A DNA stretch of 64,000 bases from Nageia nagi. Its lineage: Eukaryota > Pinophyta. The DNA lies in the NCBI GenBank assembly GCA_050084985.1, contig JBITNC010000001.1, forward strand, positions 137,516,001-137,580,000, read 5' to 3'. The notes beneath the pieces are model-generated. The model ran no database searches. It worked only from the letters and a program-made list of their open reading frames with translations, and was not told the DNA's origin. A program made the translations under genes and the position numbers. Below are positions 10,576 through 21,720 of this stretch, in pieces (position 1 is the first letter of the stretch; the number at the start of each line of letters is the position of its first letter).

Positions 10576-12860
10576 ATTTGCAAAAAATGAATGATCTATG
10601 CTTGTCCTCAAGTACATAGGCATCCAATCATATATTTCTCAAATCTTCTGATGAAAATTGTTTCACAAATGAAGTATTATATACTAAAATTACTTATACT
10701 CTTGCATATTAAGGACTTGAATTTGGGGAATAGGAAAATGTTAAACAAATTTCATAACTCCTTTGATTTGTATCCTTTCGGGTACTCTTACGTATTTCTT
10801 TGCAAGTTGTGAAAGTTTCAAAAATAAGAGATTTTGCCTGTAAGAAGTACAGAAAAACATCAACTATTTTTAAATAAATGTAACAGAATATTACAAACCA
10901 CAAAGAGACTGCATCTTCATGGGTATGGATATCACCATGGATCAAAGCCAGTATGTTCTTGGCCATTATCTTCAAATGTCAATAAATGTTGTTTACATGC
11001 TAGACAAGCTTCACATCCACCTCATTATTCTTAAATGGATCAAAAACCATGAAGAACATCACAAATTTATATGACATCTTCAAGTTAATAGAATCTTTTT
11101 TTTTAATCATCTTGGCAATATCTATATTAGATATCCCTTTCATAAGGCATTTTCTTTCTATCAAAAAACCAAAGTTACACGGAGATTCAAATTAGGGAGA
11201 TGCAATGTCAAGACGTTCCAGTACAAAAGGCTATTTTTGGGTGCAGCAAAACAGGTGCGGCATTTGAAAAATCATAAAAAAATTAAAAATAAAATATACT
11301 AATTATCTATTACTGATTGTGGAAAAATACAGTTTTCATTATATCCATTCAATAATGAAAACATTTATACAAAAATATAGTTTTGAGTTTTCATTATATT
11401 TATAACTGCTAATACAAAATACTCTTTAGTGTTTTCAAAAAATACAGTATAAAGGGTACAAAAATACAGTTTTCAATTAAAAATTTAAAACATTCAAACA
11501 TAAATGTGAAATACATATCTAATATTATTATTAAGATCTGTCAATAACAATAGTACAGTAAACTGTAACATAACCATATCCATTTTATAATGAAAACATT
11601 TGTACAAAAATGTGGTTGTGAGTTTTCATTATATCCATTACTGCTGGTACAAAAATATTGCTACTTAGGGTTGAGGGGCTGGATGGGGCTTGCTGGACCC
11701 CACCACCCCCATGTTTTTAAAATTTTTAATTGATATTTAAATTTTTTGGGGCTCAAAAACCATAAAAAAAAGTTAGGTTGGTGCACACAGTCATCCCCAA
11801 AATCATTGACAGACTGGAGATGGCTGGGTGCGGCAGAGGGACACACCCCTTGATGCACCGACGGCTTGGGTGCTTCCTGAGGACAGGGACGGCCCCAAAA
11901 ACCTTGGATGCGCATCACCATGTAACCCAGCAAAAAACACTAAGATTTTCATTTGTCGTTTGACATAACAAGCGAGTTCTTCTTTAGTCCAATCTATATA
12001 GAACATTTAGAATTGTCTGAATCTGATACTCGGAATTTTTCACTGACATTTCTCCTTTTCCTTCAACATATAAACTCAATTGTCTCCAAGTGTAATGATT
12101 TCAGAACATGTCAAGAGATTTCAGAATTCTTCATGTATTAATCATTGCTTGATTACTCTAGAGTCCAAAACTCAAATTGATCAAAAATCTACTCCTAGAT
12201 TTTGCAGCGCCATGAACACATATTTGAACTCACGTTCTCTATTTTCTTCTGCAAAACTGAAACTATGACCTTTGCTTCTACCTTTGTTGCTACAACCCTA
12301 CCCTAGACATCGCAATCTATTATGTTGCATCATAACATTCTTCAGACCGGTTATTCTATCTATAATAATTAAAATGTCATACGGTACAGGATATAATCAC
12401 AAGGTTCAAAAATGGATTAAATATGACAGACCCAATGCGTATCAGAATCAAAACCAGCAAAAACCAGACACAAATATGCAAACAAAAAATTTATAATTTA
12501 ACGAATTTCATATATACATGCACACACATCTTACATTATCTCAGAGTAACAAGTTACAGAACCTGCACAAAATTACATGAAAATGCTTTAGAAATGCAAG
12601 GAAGTAAGTAAAATGCTTGTTCTCTTGCTCCAAACAGGAAGGGAATCTAGAGCCCTCCTAATGCAAGACAGATAAGTTTTAAACAAGAAAGCAAAGTCCT
12701 ATCTGATTAACTTGAAATTAACGAAAAGAGCCCAATAATCTCAGTTTTCGAAAACAAAATTGAGATTATTTAATGTAGGTGACGAAGAGGGGTTGAGTTT
12801 CAAACAAATGCTATTTTAATACATCTTAAGTCCAATGATATCCTTCCCAATGTTTTGAGG
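10576..12860. other. AT-rich region without a clear gene
   Basis: Minus-strand text at about 10,860-10,840 has a convincing polypyrimidine tract and acceptor (ttcttacag), and a GTAAGAG donor 46 nt later. This could be a tiny exon, but its phase does not join the neighbouring candidate exons. A GC-richer block at 11,660-11,940 gives a 90-residue minus frame without recognisable domains. No structural RNA was recognised. Confidence 0.35.
11339..11657. repeat. Two direct copies of an about 80-bp unit with internal inverted repeats
   Basis: Copies at about 11,339-11,417 and 11,575-11,656 share the order 'atatccatt', 'aatgaaaacattt(a/g)tac', 'gagttttcattata' and 'ctg(c/g)t'. Within each, TTTTCATTATA and AATGAAAA are complementary and could pair. 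It may be part of a small non-autonomous element, but no terminal inverted repeats or target duplication could be fixed. Confidence 0.6.
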
Positions 12861-12869
12861 CACTGAACT

Positions 12870-13480
12870 ACTCGCCCATCAGTAACTCCTCGGGTTGCAT
12901 ACATGGGACCAAACAAGGAATAGTTCTCCACCATTGGTTTGATATTATGACACTTTCCTTGGTAAGAGGTGTTGTAACCTTATTAATACAAATTCTAAAT
13001 TCTGCCCCAATTAATTCATAACACTACCTTTCAGTAGTTTATTCCTTACTCCTTGAGAGTGGTATCTGCGGACCTGATATACAATGCAATGAGACTATAG
13101 GAGTTTCCTCTTCAGAAGCTTGCAATTCCTCATCAGATTCTTCTGCTTGAGTCTCTGTTTGGTCGTCGTATTCTTCATCCATATTTATCATAAAAAGCTT
13201 GTTCTTATAACATTTATGCCCCCAGTTCCACGCTATCATGGTGGAAGCGAAGTCATTTTTCCCTTTGTTTTTTGTTTCATATGCCTTCAAGACTCAAACT
13301 TTTGATTTATAAGATCTTTTGGCTTGAGAGGGTACCTTATCATGCTGCCTCGCTTGTGCTTTTTCAGCTAATCTTTGAGGCTCCTTCAGCTACTGCTTGT
13401 CAACTTTTGCCTATATGCCATCCTTGAATCCCACTAAAATTTCCAGGTGTCCTTTAGATAATGACAAACACAATCTGCTA
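12870..13480 (-). pseudogene. Ty3/Gypsy gag-pol junction relic
   Basis: The minus frame at 13,290-13,039 contains GHKCYKNKLFMINMDEE. This is the end of a CCHC knuckle and the following leucine/phenylalanine-methionine block of chromovirus-type gag-pol. Next come an acidic linker (EESDEELQASEEE) and IVSLHCISG, the sequence that precedes the protease in this family. The upstream part, at about 13,300-13,420, reads AEKAQAR-like linker residues in another frame. Protease, RT and integrase are absent. The adjoining AT-moderate segment at 12,850-13,030 may be part of the same element. Confidence 0.7.
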
Positions 13481-13980
13481 ATTGAACAAAATTGATTACA
13501 AAGTCCCCCACATGATCATGTTTTTTTTAGCTTTATCAGTTTGACATTGTAAAAATTGCTCTTTGAATCAAAACCTTTTAGAAAACAAAATTAGGAAACT
13601 TCCTTAAGGATGTCCTTAAATCCTTTTGTCATTGTCCATTTCTCACCTCCTTGGGTTGGTCTCAACTATCATGGCATCAACATCTTAAAAAAGACATCCC
13701 TTATCACACCAACTACTTCATAAAGATCAGTGCATGAGAAGATTAAACTCAATCAAAATAAGATTTATTGAAGATTTCAAACTTATTATTAATAATTTAT
13801 GCTTAAATTGCTTGTTCATAGAACGGTAATTTCCACTGTGGCACCACTTCAAATCCCAACACTCGTTCATGCATGCCCTTCTCAAAAATTAAAAGAGGGT
13901 TTACCATAGAAAAAAAAATACAAGCTTTTAAGGTAATGAATACAATGTGAAGTTCCCTTGACTTTTAATAATATAAGCTT
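13481..13980. other. No gene seen
   Basis: AT-rich sequence within the inferred intron of the minus-strand gene. The line 'cactgtggcaccacttcaaatcccaacactc' at about 13,837 recurs in diverged form at about 14,650, suggesting two copies of an unidentified dispersed repeat. Confidence 0.4.
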
Positions 13981-13984
13981 ATAT

Positions 13985-14215
13985 TGCTGGAGGAAATTCC
14001 TCAGCTACGGCTAGCGTAGTCTTTAATTTATAACTGTCTACATTCATTATAATCTACAGTTTGTGCAGACTACAACTTACAGTCTCTGTATGCTACGGTC
14101 ACAGCATGCTACAGTCACAGCCATAGTCCTATGGTTACAATAACAGTGCTAAAGTTACTATCTTCTACGGTTAACGTAGTTGCACTTGTACAGCTACAGT
14201 TTACTATAGATGCCA
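13985..14215. repeat. Cluster of CTAC(A/G)GT-type short motifs
   Basis: Within about 230 bp the heptamer family ctac(a/g)gt and its complement forms occur at least eight times, for example ctacggctag, gctacggtcac, gctacagtcac, ctacggttaacg and gctacagttt. They are spaced irregularly by 10-40 bp. It has no coding potential. It is an old simple-motif array, or a site cluster of unknown use. Confidence 0.55.
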
Positions 14216-15360
14216 AAAAAAAAAATCTATACTGCTCAAAATAGGCTGAAATATTAACCGTAGATTCTACACATCAAGACCTCTCCAACGATGTATAGAA
14301 CAAATAAAACGGAACTATATATCAAAATTATGAGCTCTGCAAGTTGTTAAAAAAAAAATTTACATAACATTGATTTGAATAGAAAATTATTTTCTATTCC
14401 ATATGCTCTAAAAATTATTAGAAGGTTTTCTTCTTTCTTCATCTATAGTTATAGTACATTACTATACATTTAGAATAGAAAAACGCATTCTAGTACTCTT
14501 CACTTTACATTCCATAAAGTCGAAAAATAATGGTGGCTCTTCAATGACAGTAGAAACTGTTTGACTTCTTCAAATTACATTTCGTATTCTTTTATTTGAT
14601 CAGCATCAATCTCCAGCAGATTGTTCATGGAAAGGTAATTACTAATTTCCACTGTAACCCCAGTTCAAATTCCAACACTGTTGTCATGTAGGCACTTTTT
14701 GAAAATTAAAAAAAGTTTTCTTATAAGCTTAAACTAATGAATACATGGTAAAGTTTAGGAGATCTTATTTGCTTATAGTTATATTGTGAAAGTTATGACT
14801 CAAAAAAATAGCTTTTAATAATATATTAAATCTTATTTCTGGGTGAATTTAACTCACAAAAATAGCCTTTTTTAAATGTGAACATGTTATAAGAAACCAA
14901 TAGAGGATAGTTAAAACTCTCCATTAAAATATGGAAGACCCAGATTCAAATTTCATTCCCGTAGCAAATAAATATAATTACAAATCTTGATGATATACAA
15001 ATCTTGACGATAGATACGAACAAGATTAAATACAAACCCCAAGAGATGGTTTCTCATAAAACAATAACATTTTGATGTAGGTAAGCAAAAAAGAAAAAAA
15101 TTTAGGTATTGTCTTTACTCTAAGGTACGACTTCTTTTGCAACCCCGACTGAATCTGTAATGCGAATTAAACATGTTAGCTGAAATAGCACCTGAAAATT
15201 GTTTCATATATAAACTATCTAAACTCTATAAATAATAACCAGAGGTAGTATGAAGCAGCTCCATATCCCTAATGCATGTTAAACCCTAACATATTTGCAC
15301 TTCAGAAATTTTATAACCATAAATATAAATCCACATGCATACATGAAGAGCAAAAACTCA
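14216..15360. other. No gene seen; inferred intron
   Basis: AT-rich and without a recognisable domain. If the exon calls at 15.4 and 8.9 kb are right, this is the 5' part of the first intron of the minus-strand gene. Confidence 0.4.
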
Positions 15361-15361
15361 C

Positions 15362-15739
15362 AAGCCAATGCCGTAAAGAATAACGGTGATCCCAAGCTGT
15401 GAGTGCCACGCGAACCCTAAACAAGAAACCCCTAGTTGGCCCAAACCAAACCAAAGGAACCGTCAAGATAAGCCATAAACCCACAACTGCAATCGTTGTC
15501 CACATAAAAGTGGAAGAATTCGCGTTCGATAACGCAGAAAAAATGTGCAAATTTCTGGTGGGCAACACAGCTGATATTTCAGAAGGAATTCTGCTAACAT
15601 TCTCCCACAAATTCACACATCGACCCCAACCCGCATCCGGCGGCATGAAGAAAAGCCCAGGACTGCAGCTGCATATGCTGCCATTGACACTATTTCTGAA
15701 TTCCAGCATACCTTGGCTTTCGCATGACGGTACGGCCAT
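15362..15739 (-). CDS. First exon of a host membrane-protein gene
   Basis: The minus strand starts at ATG 15,739 and stays open for 126 codons to a consensus splice donor (CTT then GTGAGT, intron from 15,361), ending in phase 0. The base composition is clearly richer in G+C than the surroundings. The peptide has a small extracellular-type cysteine cluster (Cys 6, 23, 25, 41, with SICSCSPG), three N-glycosylation sequons (residues 19-21, 47-49, 74-76) and one strong transmembrane helix (about 79-99). After that come positively charged residues (FRVRVALTAWDHRYSLRHWL). No clear signal peptide is visible, so the N-terminus could lie outside the membrane only by a reverse-anchor mechanism. I do not recognise the family. 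Two ATGs upstream in another frame (15,795 and 15,786) could reduce translation or lie before the transcription start. Confidence 0.6.
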
Positions 15740-15813
15740 CCTTCTGAACTAATTCCCTCGCCCTCTTTGAATTCAATGGTGATCATGGTGAACAAAAATC
15801 GAGAAGGGAATGC

Positions 15814-15822
15814 TTTATTATA
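15814..15822 (-). promoter_or_regulatory. TATA-like box upstream of the host exon
   Basis: TATAATAAA on the minus strand, 75 bp before the ATG at 15,739. A start about 30 bp downstream would fall near 15,785-15,790 and would exclude the out-of-frame ATG at 15,795. This is a placement by motif only. Confidence 0.4.
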
Positions 15823-15839
15823 CCAGTTTTTTAACGCAA

Positions 15840-16185
15840 TGCGTACATTCCAAGTTCGAATTATTCGCCTTTTTCTTGCTGGGGTCGAAGATTGATAGAA
15901 GTCAACTATTTTTTTGGGCGAAAATTGAAATCTTTAGAGACGCAGAGCACAACGAATTCGTTACTGTCAGGCATCTTCTTTTTTTGGGTAAAAGCGAGGA
16001 GAATCTCAGAGATATCGAATGTTTGTCTGGCCAGTAAATGAGATTGGTGGAGAAAAGCTTGCTGATGGGGGCTGCATTTTTCTTTTTGTTTTTATGACGT
16101 GTTGTGTTCATCTGGGTATGTGATGTTGGACACTAGTTCACTTTATGGGTTGCTATTGGAGTTTGCTTTCTGCCATAAAAACAAA
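15840..16185. other. Inferred 5' flank of the minus-strand gene
   Basis: Sequence of mixed composition with several open frames of 60-75 residues on both strands, none with a domain. It sits between the TATA-like box and the 50-bp repeat array and is most simply promoter-proximal DNA. Confidence 0.35.
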
Positions 16186-16440
16186 TGAGCGCAGTATTTG
16201 AAATAATCCAGGAATTATTGACCCATGCTATGTCGACCAATGAGTGCAGGATTTGAAGCAATCCAATCTGAATCGGAACTACTGAACAATGAGAGTAGTA
16301 TTTCAGGCAATCCAAGAACTATTGAGCTATGCTGTATCAACCCATGAGAGCTGGATTGATTGAGCTATGCTATAGCAACGGATGAGAGCAGGATTTGAAT
16401 CAATCTACTCTGAATCGAACTATTATTGAATTATGACAGG
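16186..16440. repeat. Degenerate tandem array of about 50-bp units
   Basis: Units start with 'tgag' at 16,186, 16,241, 16,290, 16,344 and 16,383. The common core is tgag(a/t/c)gcag(g/t)atttga(a), followed by 'caatc' and an 'actattga' arm. Spacings are 55, 49, 54 and 39 bp. Related pieces trail to about 16,600 ('atgagagaatattgagatttgaa'). It lies some 360-600 bp upstream of the host-gene TATA-like box. Confidence 0.7.
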
Positions 16441-17929
16441 ATAGTGAGGTTTGAATTTGAATCTGTATGTAGAAACAATCTATTTCATCAATAACCTCCA
16501 TGAAGCAATTTTTTATTGAAGCAATTTTTTTATGTAGAATCGAATTATCAAATGATGAGAGAATATTGAGATTTGAATTTTGATTTTTTTTTATAGAAAC
16601 AATCCATTTTATTACTTTTAACTCAAAGTTTTCCACAAAATTTCTAACCTTTATGGATTGATGTTTACTAGTCTTAATGATTTTGCATATTATTATAGTA
16701 TATATCATATTAATTTTTAAATCATCTTAACTCTTAATCCTCTTATATTAGGATTAAAAGTTTTAAATGATGTTCTTGCTTTCTTCTTCTTTTTTTGAAC
16801 ATGTAACTTTATAGTATGCAAGTTTACACTCATTATTAATAAGAATGTACATTTCAAGATTAAAAGAGTAATAAAATTTAGTTGAAATTTTTTAGAATAA
16901 TGATAATATTAAATTTAAAAAAAAAATAGTTTATCATAAAAATATCAATTTAAGATTTGAACATTCATTCTATTTATATAAAATTGTCAGTTTTAAATTG
17001 TGAATTAGTTCACATGATTTACATAGTGAAATAAGTAGATGGACGATATCTAAAAGAATTTGAAAGCTCTGTAATCTAAATATCATAGAAGATGAGATAT
17101 ATTTTCTTTTTATTTGCCTATTTTACAAAGATATTAAACAAACTTATAATGATCTTTGTAATCATAATTTCATTCATGAATTCTTAAATCAAGATAATCA
17201 AAACAAGCTTCAAGATCTTATTATAAATCTCAATTTTTTCAAAACAACTATTTAAACACACACACATACATTTTTGAATAAATTTTGATAGGCCCTTCAA
17301 ACCAATTAAATATAATGGATATTAAAAGACACCATATCGTATTTGAATATCTATAGGCATTTGATATGGCCTTGGATGCTATGTTTGGAGGTGCTTTAAG
17401 GATAAGGATTAGTTATAGAGTAGAGTTTTTACGTAAAGTACTTGGATTTACTTATTGGTATAATGACATTCTTGTCTCCTCAACTAAACATTGAGTATTG
17501 GTTCCTTTAAGTCAAGCTTAAAGGAGAGCATTAGATAATAAACTTAACTTGTATTTATGGGTTAGATGTTTATTAATACATGAATAGTTATTCATACTAT
17601 GATCAAAAATTTATTTTTTAATACTTAATTATGTATGTATATGGATAATTATATTGATTATTATTCAATGATTGAGGTTAAAATACCTTCTTATATGACC
17701 TATGTTTGTAATGGAATCACATAGATTTGTAGAAGTTTGTATCTATTTAAAGGCTACTTTTAACCATTATTTGAATAATTTTATTGAAACCACTTGCATG
17801 TGTCATCTTATTTTATTGATCGTTTTAAGACTTAGCATTCCATAATTGTACTCTTATGCATATTATTATCTCTTTATTATTTATTTTATTTTTATTTATG
17901 TGGAATTATATGGTGTTCGATTCATAGCA
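16441..17929. other. AT-rich DNA, no gene
   Basis: Very AT-rich, with homopolymer runs and a short acacac tract at about 17,256. No coding, RNA or terminal-repeat structure could be supported before the LINE insertion site. Confidence 0.55.
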
Positions 17930-18207
17930 AATATAAAATATTTCCAAAAAAAAAGACCATGGTGAGAGCTGAGATGAGAGTTAAACCATTTATATATGTC
18001 TAAATCTAGGGTTTTGGGCTTTATCCATCATACTGCCTTCTCTCCTTGGAGATTTTGGAGGATTTTATTTTGATTTGATAATGCATTAACGCCCAAACTT
18101 GGGTGCTTCCCCCACCCTTTTAATATGGTCACCACTCATACAAGCTCTTCACTTGATGTTGAAGCAACTAGAGTGAGTAATGGCACAAGGGAAATATCCT
18201 TGCATTC

Positions 18208-18930
18208 TTGTTAGAGGTGGAATATGAGGTAAAAGTTGTGTTCCTCAAGCTTTTATTCTTGTTGAAGAGTTTACTACTACATGTCACTAGTTTGAAACAC
18301 ATACCCTGGTGGACTATTTTTTGGGTAGAATCCTCGATGGCTCTCTATTGTGTTATAAGGTTAGCCAACTTAGGAGCTCTTATGGTATTAAAGTCAAGAA
18401 TGTATAAAACCTCACTAAGGGATAGTTTTATTTCATTTCTTTGACCCTATGTATGCATAAAAAGTGCTTAACAAAGGACATTATATGGTCTAAAATTCTT
18501 TGTTAATCCTGCAAAGTTATCATAGAGACTTTACAATTGATAGTGAAGCTGCCATTGAAGTCCTAGTGTGGGTTAAGTTACCTGGTTTGTCAATTCCATG
18601 TTGGAAGTATCTGTGTACCCTAGCTGAAACCTTAGGGTCCTTTGCTTTGAACCAAAGAGGTTCTTCTCAACTCAACCCACTAGGAGAGTTTGTATTAAGG
18701 TTGACCTCACTAAGGATCTCTAAGAGTTTATCAATATTCAAATTGGAGAGTTGGTCATTCATCAACGGGTGGTCTACATTAACCTCTACTCATAAGATTT
18801 AGGATTACCAACTTATGGTGGGGAGATTTAAAGAATGAACTTCTTTTACATCTCTAACATTTATAGCTTCAACTTCTTTTGCTAGAGGTGGAGATGACGA
18901 GTGGACCGTAGTTTCTAATCATCGCAACTG
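18208..18930 (+). pseudogene. L1 ORF1 (RNA-binding, DUF4283-like)
   Basis: The frame at 18,500-18,802 has VLVWVKLPGLSIPCW, the 'vWvrLP.LP...w' signature of plant L1 ORF1 proteins. It continues with LAETLGSFALNQRG and RLTSLRISKSL, the expected 'iG..l..D..T' and 'v.idl.k.l' blocks. An upstream frame (18,208-18,444) covers the N-terminal part. In the family this protein binds element RNA together with ORF2p. Stops at about 18,445-18,500 and 18,803 break it. Confidence 0.7.
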
Positions 18931-19365
18931 CCCACCCAAAATTTAAGAGCCAAGAATTATTCTCCAACAACCTATTTTGGTGGAAGAACAACCAACCTCT
19001 GTGGCCCTTAGGGCTTTGGCGAATATAGTTGTTACTCAACCCCCCTGATTATACAATAATCGAAGGTAGTTATTAAGTTTCCTATGATGTCTGAACCTTT
19101 TAGTACTTCCATTTGGCTAGGGCCCTCATTTTCCATAATTATTTCTACTCCACTAGTGCATGGTATGGAGGAAAGCTTAAGTTATAAGTCTCATCGCTCT
19201 TGCAGCCCTCATTAGGAGGGTTTTGATGGTCATGTAGATAAACGGTGATAAACTTTTAACACCATTGCCAAGTGGTTTTTCCTAAAGGTGATAGTAATGT
19301 TTTCACAATCTTGAGTGATTTAGGGGACTCTAAGGATAACATGCATCTTCAGGTCCATGACACTC

Positions 19366-20150
19366 CTTAATGATTTTTTATTCTTGGAATATCAAAGGAG
19401 AAACAGACCTAATCCATAAGTACATGGTTCAAAATGAATTATCTAATGCTACTCACTTGTATGGTGATCTCAATTTTATCTATTTACAAGAGATTAAAGT
19501 TGTTGGCTTTATTCTTCAGTGCACCTATTTGTTTCTTTGGTGGAGGGGCCCTTTTTTATACTAATCATCTCTTGGGAGCAGCAGTGTTATCACTTTCATT
19601 TCCCTAAGATGGTGTTCAATTAGGTGGTTAATCCTTCAAACCAAGTGATTTGGGTTTTGCTTAACTTGCACTATAAAAATTTTGGTATTATCAATATTTA
19701 TGCTTCTAATGATGCATATGAAGGGTGTACCTTATGGAGGTGACTTGCTTTTTCCTTACCCTTTACCACCTAGATTTTATATGGGGATTTCAACATGGTG
19801 GAAAAGTAATCAGATAAAAAAATTCAATCACCTATGCATTAAAGAAAGAGAGGCTTGGTTTTTTATGAAAAATAAGCTTAGTATTTTTTATCCTAATTTT
19901 GGATTTAATCCTAAAGCTTTTCCTGAAGCTCAATGGTTTACCTAGTCCAACTTCTAAAGTGGTGATTCTTAAGTTCTCAAAAGACTTGATTGAGCTATGT
20001 TATCATAGAGTTACTCCTTTCATTTTGCTAGAGTGTCTCCTTTAAACCGCTTTATAATGGTTCTTCCTGATACCACCTTGTTTGATCATGCTCCTAATTT
20101 GTTCAATATTTCTCAAGAGCAAACCTCTCGTAGGCTTTTCAATTCCTAGT
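19366..20150 (+). pseudogene. L1 ORF2 apurinic-type endonuclease domain
   Basis: It begins with FYSWNIKG (about 19,377), the 'iSWNirG' start of plant L1 endonucleases. LQEIK follows near 19,485, containing the metal-binding glutamate. INIYASND-type residues appear at about 19,690, and a GDFNMVEK block near 19,780 carries the conserved aspartate and asparagine. These lie in different frames, so the enzyme that would nick target DNA is dead. Confidence 0.75.
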
Positions 20151-20739
20151 TTTATCGTAATGCCTTTTTTCTGCAAAGTGACTCTATGAAAGCCCATATT
20201 TATTGCATATGAAATGTTATTCCTAGACCTTTTTGGTTTATAACATGGATTTGATGGTGGAATGATGTCATTACAAGAACTACCTACACACTCTACATTT
20301 TGAGAGTTGAGGTAGCTAAGAGGAGGAGGAAAGAAAACACTACTCTTAAGGCAAAGCTTGCAAGAGCTACTATTAGGTTAGAGGAAAACCCCTTTAGATA
20401 ACTTGCTCAAGCTTATGTTGTTAGTCTTTGATATCAAATTATAAAAGTTAAACTTTATGAAGCGAAAGGAGCCCAGCTGCGAGCTAAGATGAATTGGCTT
20501 AAGGTGGGTGATAAGTTTTTCAAGGAGTTTTTTAAACACCTTCATCCTCTTGTTCATGCCACTCAGTTTCATGCCATTCAATCAAAAGAAGTTTTCTTCA
20601 CTTCCCTTCCTGGTATTATTAGGACTTTTGTATCTCCTTATCAACAAGTTTTTTCTACTCAACTTGTTACTACTACTAGGTAATAAATTATTCAAGAATG
20701 TTGCTTTTTCATACCTCTGAGGCTTTTTGAAGCTTAGAG

Positions 20740-21720
20740 GGATACTTGTGATTATCCTCTATCTCTAGAGGACCTTAAGATTGCTCTTTCTCATATGGAT
20801 AATGATAAAGCCCCTAGAATTGATGGCTTTCCATGTGAATTTTACAAATAATTTTGGGATTTGGTTAACCCTGATCTTATGCAAGTGTATAAGGAAGCCA
20901 TGGTAATAGATTCCCTAGGCCAAATAATCAATAAAGGCAATATCATGTTTATCCCTAAGCTAAGAGACATTGAAATTATCACTAATTAGAGACCTATAAC
21001 TTTATTGAATGTGAGCTATAAAATTATTTGCAAAAGCTTTAGCTCTTAATCTTAGGCCTTTGCTCCCTCTAATCATTCACTTGAGAAAATAGGTTTTGTT
21101 AAAGGCAAATATATATTTGATAATGTTATTGTAGTCTGGGAAGGAATGGAATGGGAAAGAGTATTTGATCAAGAGGTATTATTTATTAAAATTAGTTTTG
21201 AAAAAGCCTATGATAGAATTAAGTGAAATTTCATTCTCTCTATGCTTTAAGCTCTTGAATTTGGCCCTTTTTTCTTCAATCTTCTATAATTCTTTTTAGA
21301 TATGCCTCTATTGTTCTTAAAATGAATTGTGTTCGATCTGATCCCATCATTTTTGCTCACTTTGTTCATCAAGGATATCCTGAGCCCCTTCCCTATTTAT
21401 CTTAGCTATTGAAGCTTTTGGTTATTTATTGGCAAAAAAAGTTGAGTAGGGTTTCATTCGCTAGCCAATTCTCATTTGTAACTTCTTAATGGTCATCTTG
21501 TTGATGATTCATTTTTTAGCTTACATGAAGATGAATCCTCTACTAATTATGCTTTGTAATATTTGAATACCTTGTATTATGCGTCTAGTTCTAATATTCA
21601 ATGGTAAAAAGCATCATGTTTCAGGTAGTCTTTGAGACCTATGCCTAGTTGGCTTAGCCTTTTTTCCTAGAAGTGGATTTAGCATGATGAGGTGTTTAAA
21701 TTTATTGGTATCTCCTTTAC
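20740..21720 (+). pseudogene. L1 ORF2 reverse transcriptase
   Basis: Recognisable blocks in order are DKAPRIDGFPCEFYK (about 20,808), IPKLRDIE then RPITLLNVSYKII (about 20,950-21,030), GFVKGKYIFDNV (about 21,090), KISFEKAYDRIK (about 21,185) and an LVDDSFF catalytic box (about 21,495). Stops, for example after EFYK and before RPITL, and several shifts make it inactive. The block order and spacing fit plant L1 RT closely. Confidence 0.85.

Noticed and set aside
15399-15752. 117-residue plus-strand frame opposite the host exon
   Set aside because: The minus strand has the better start, splice donor, transmembrane segment and TATA-like box; the plus frame has no domain.
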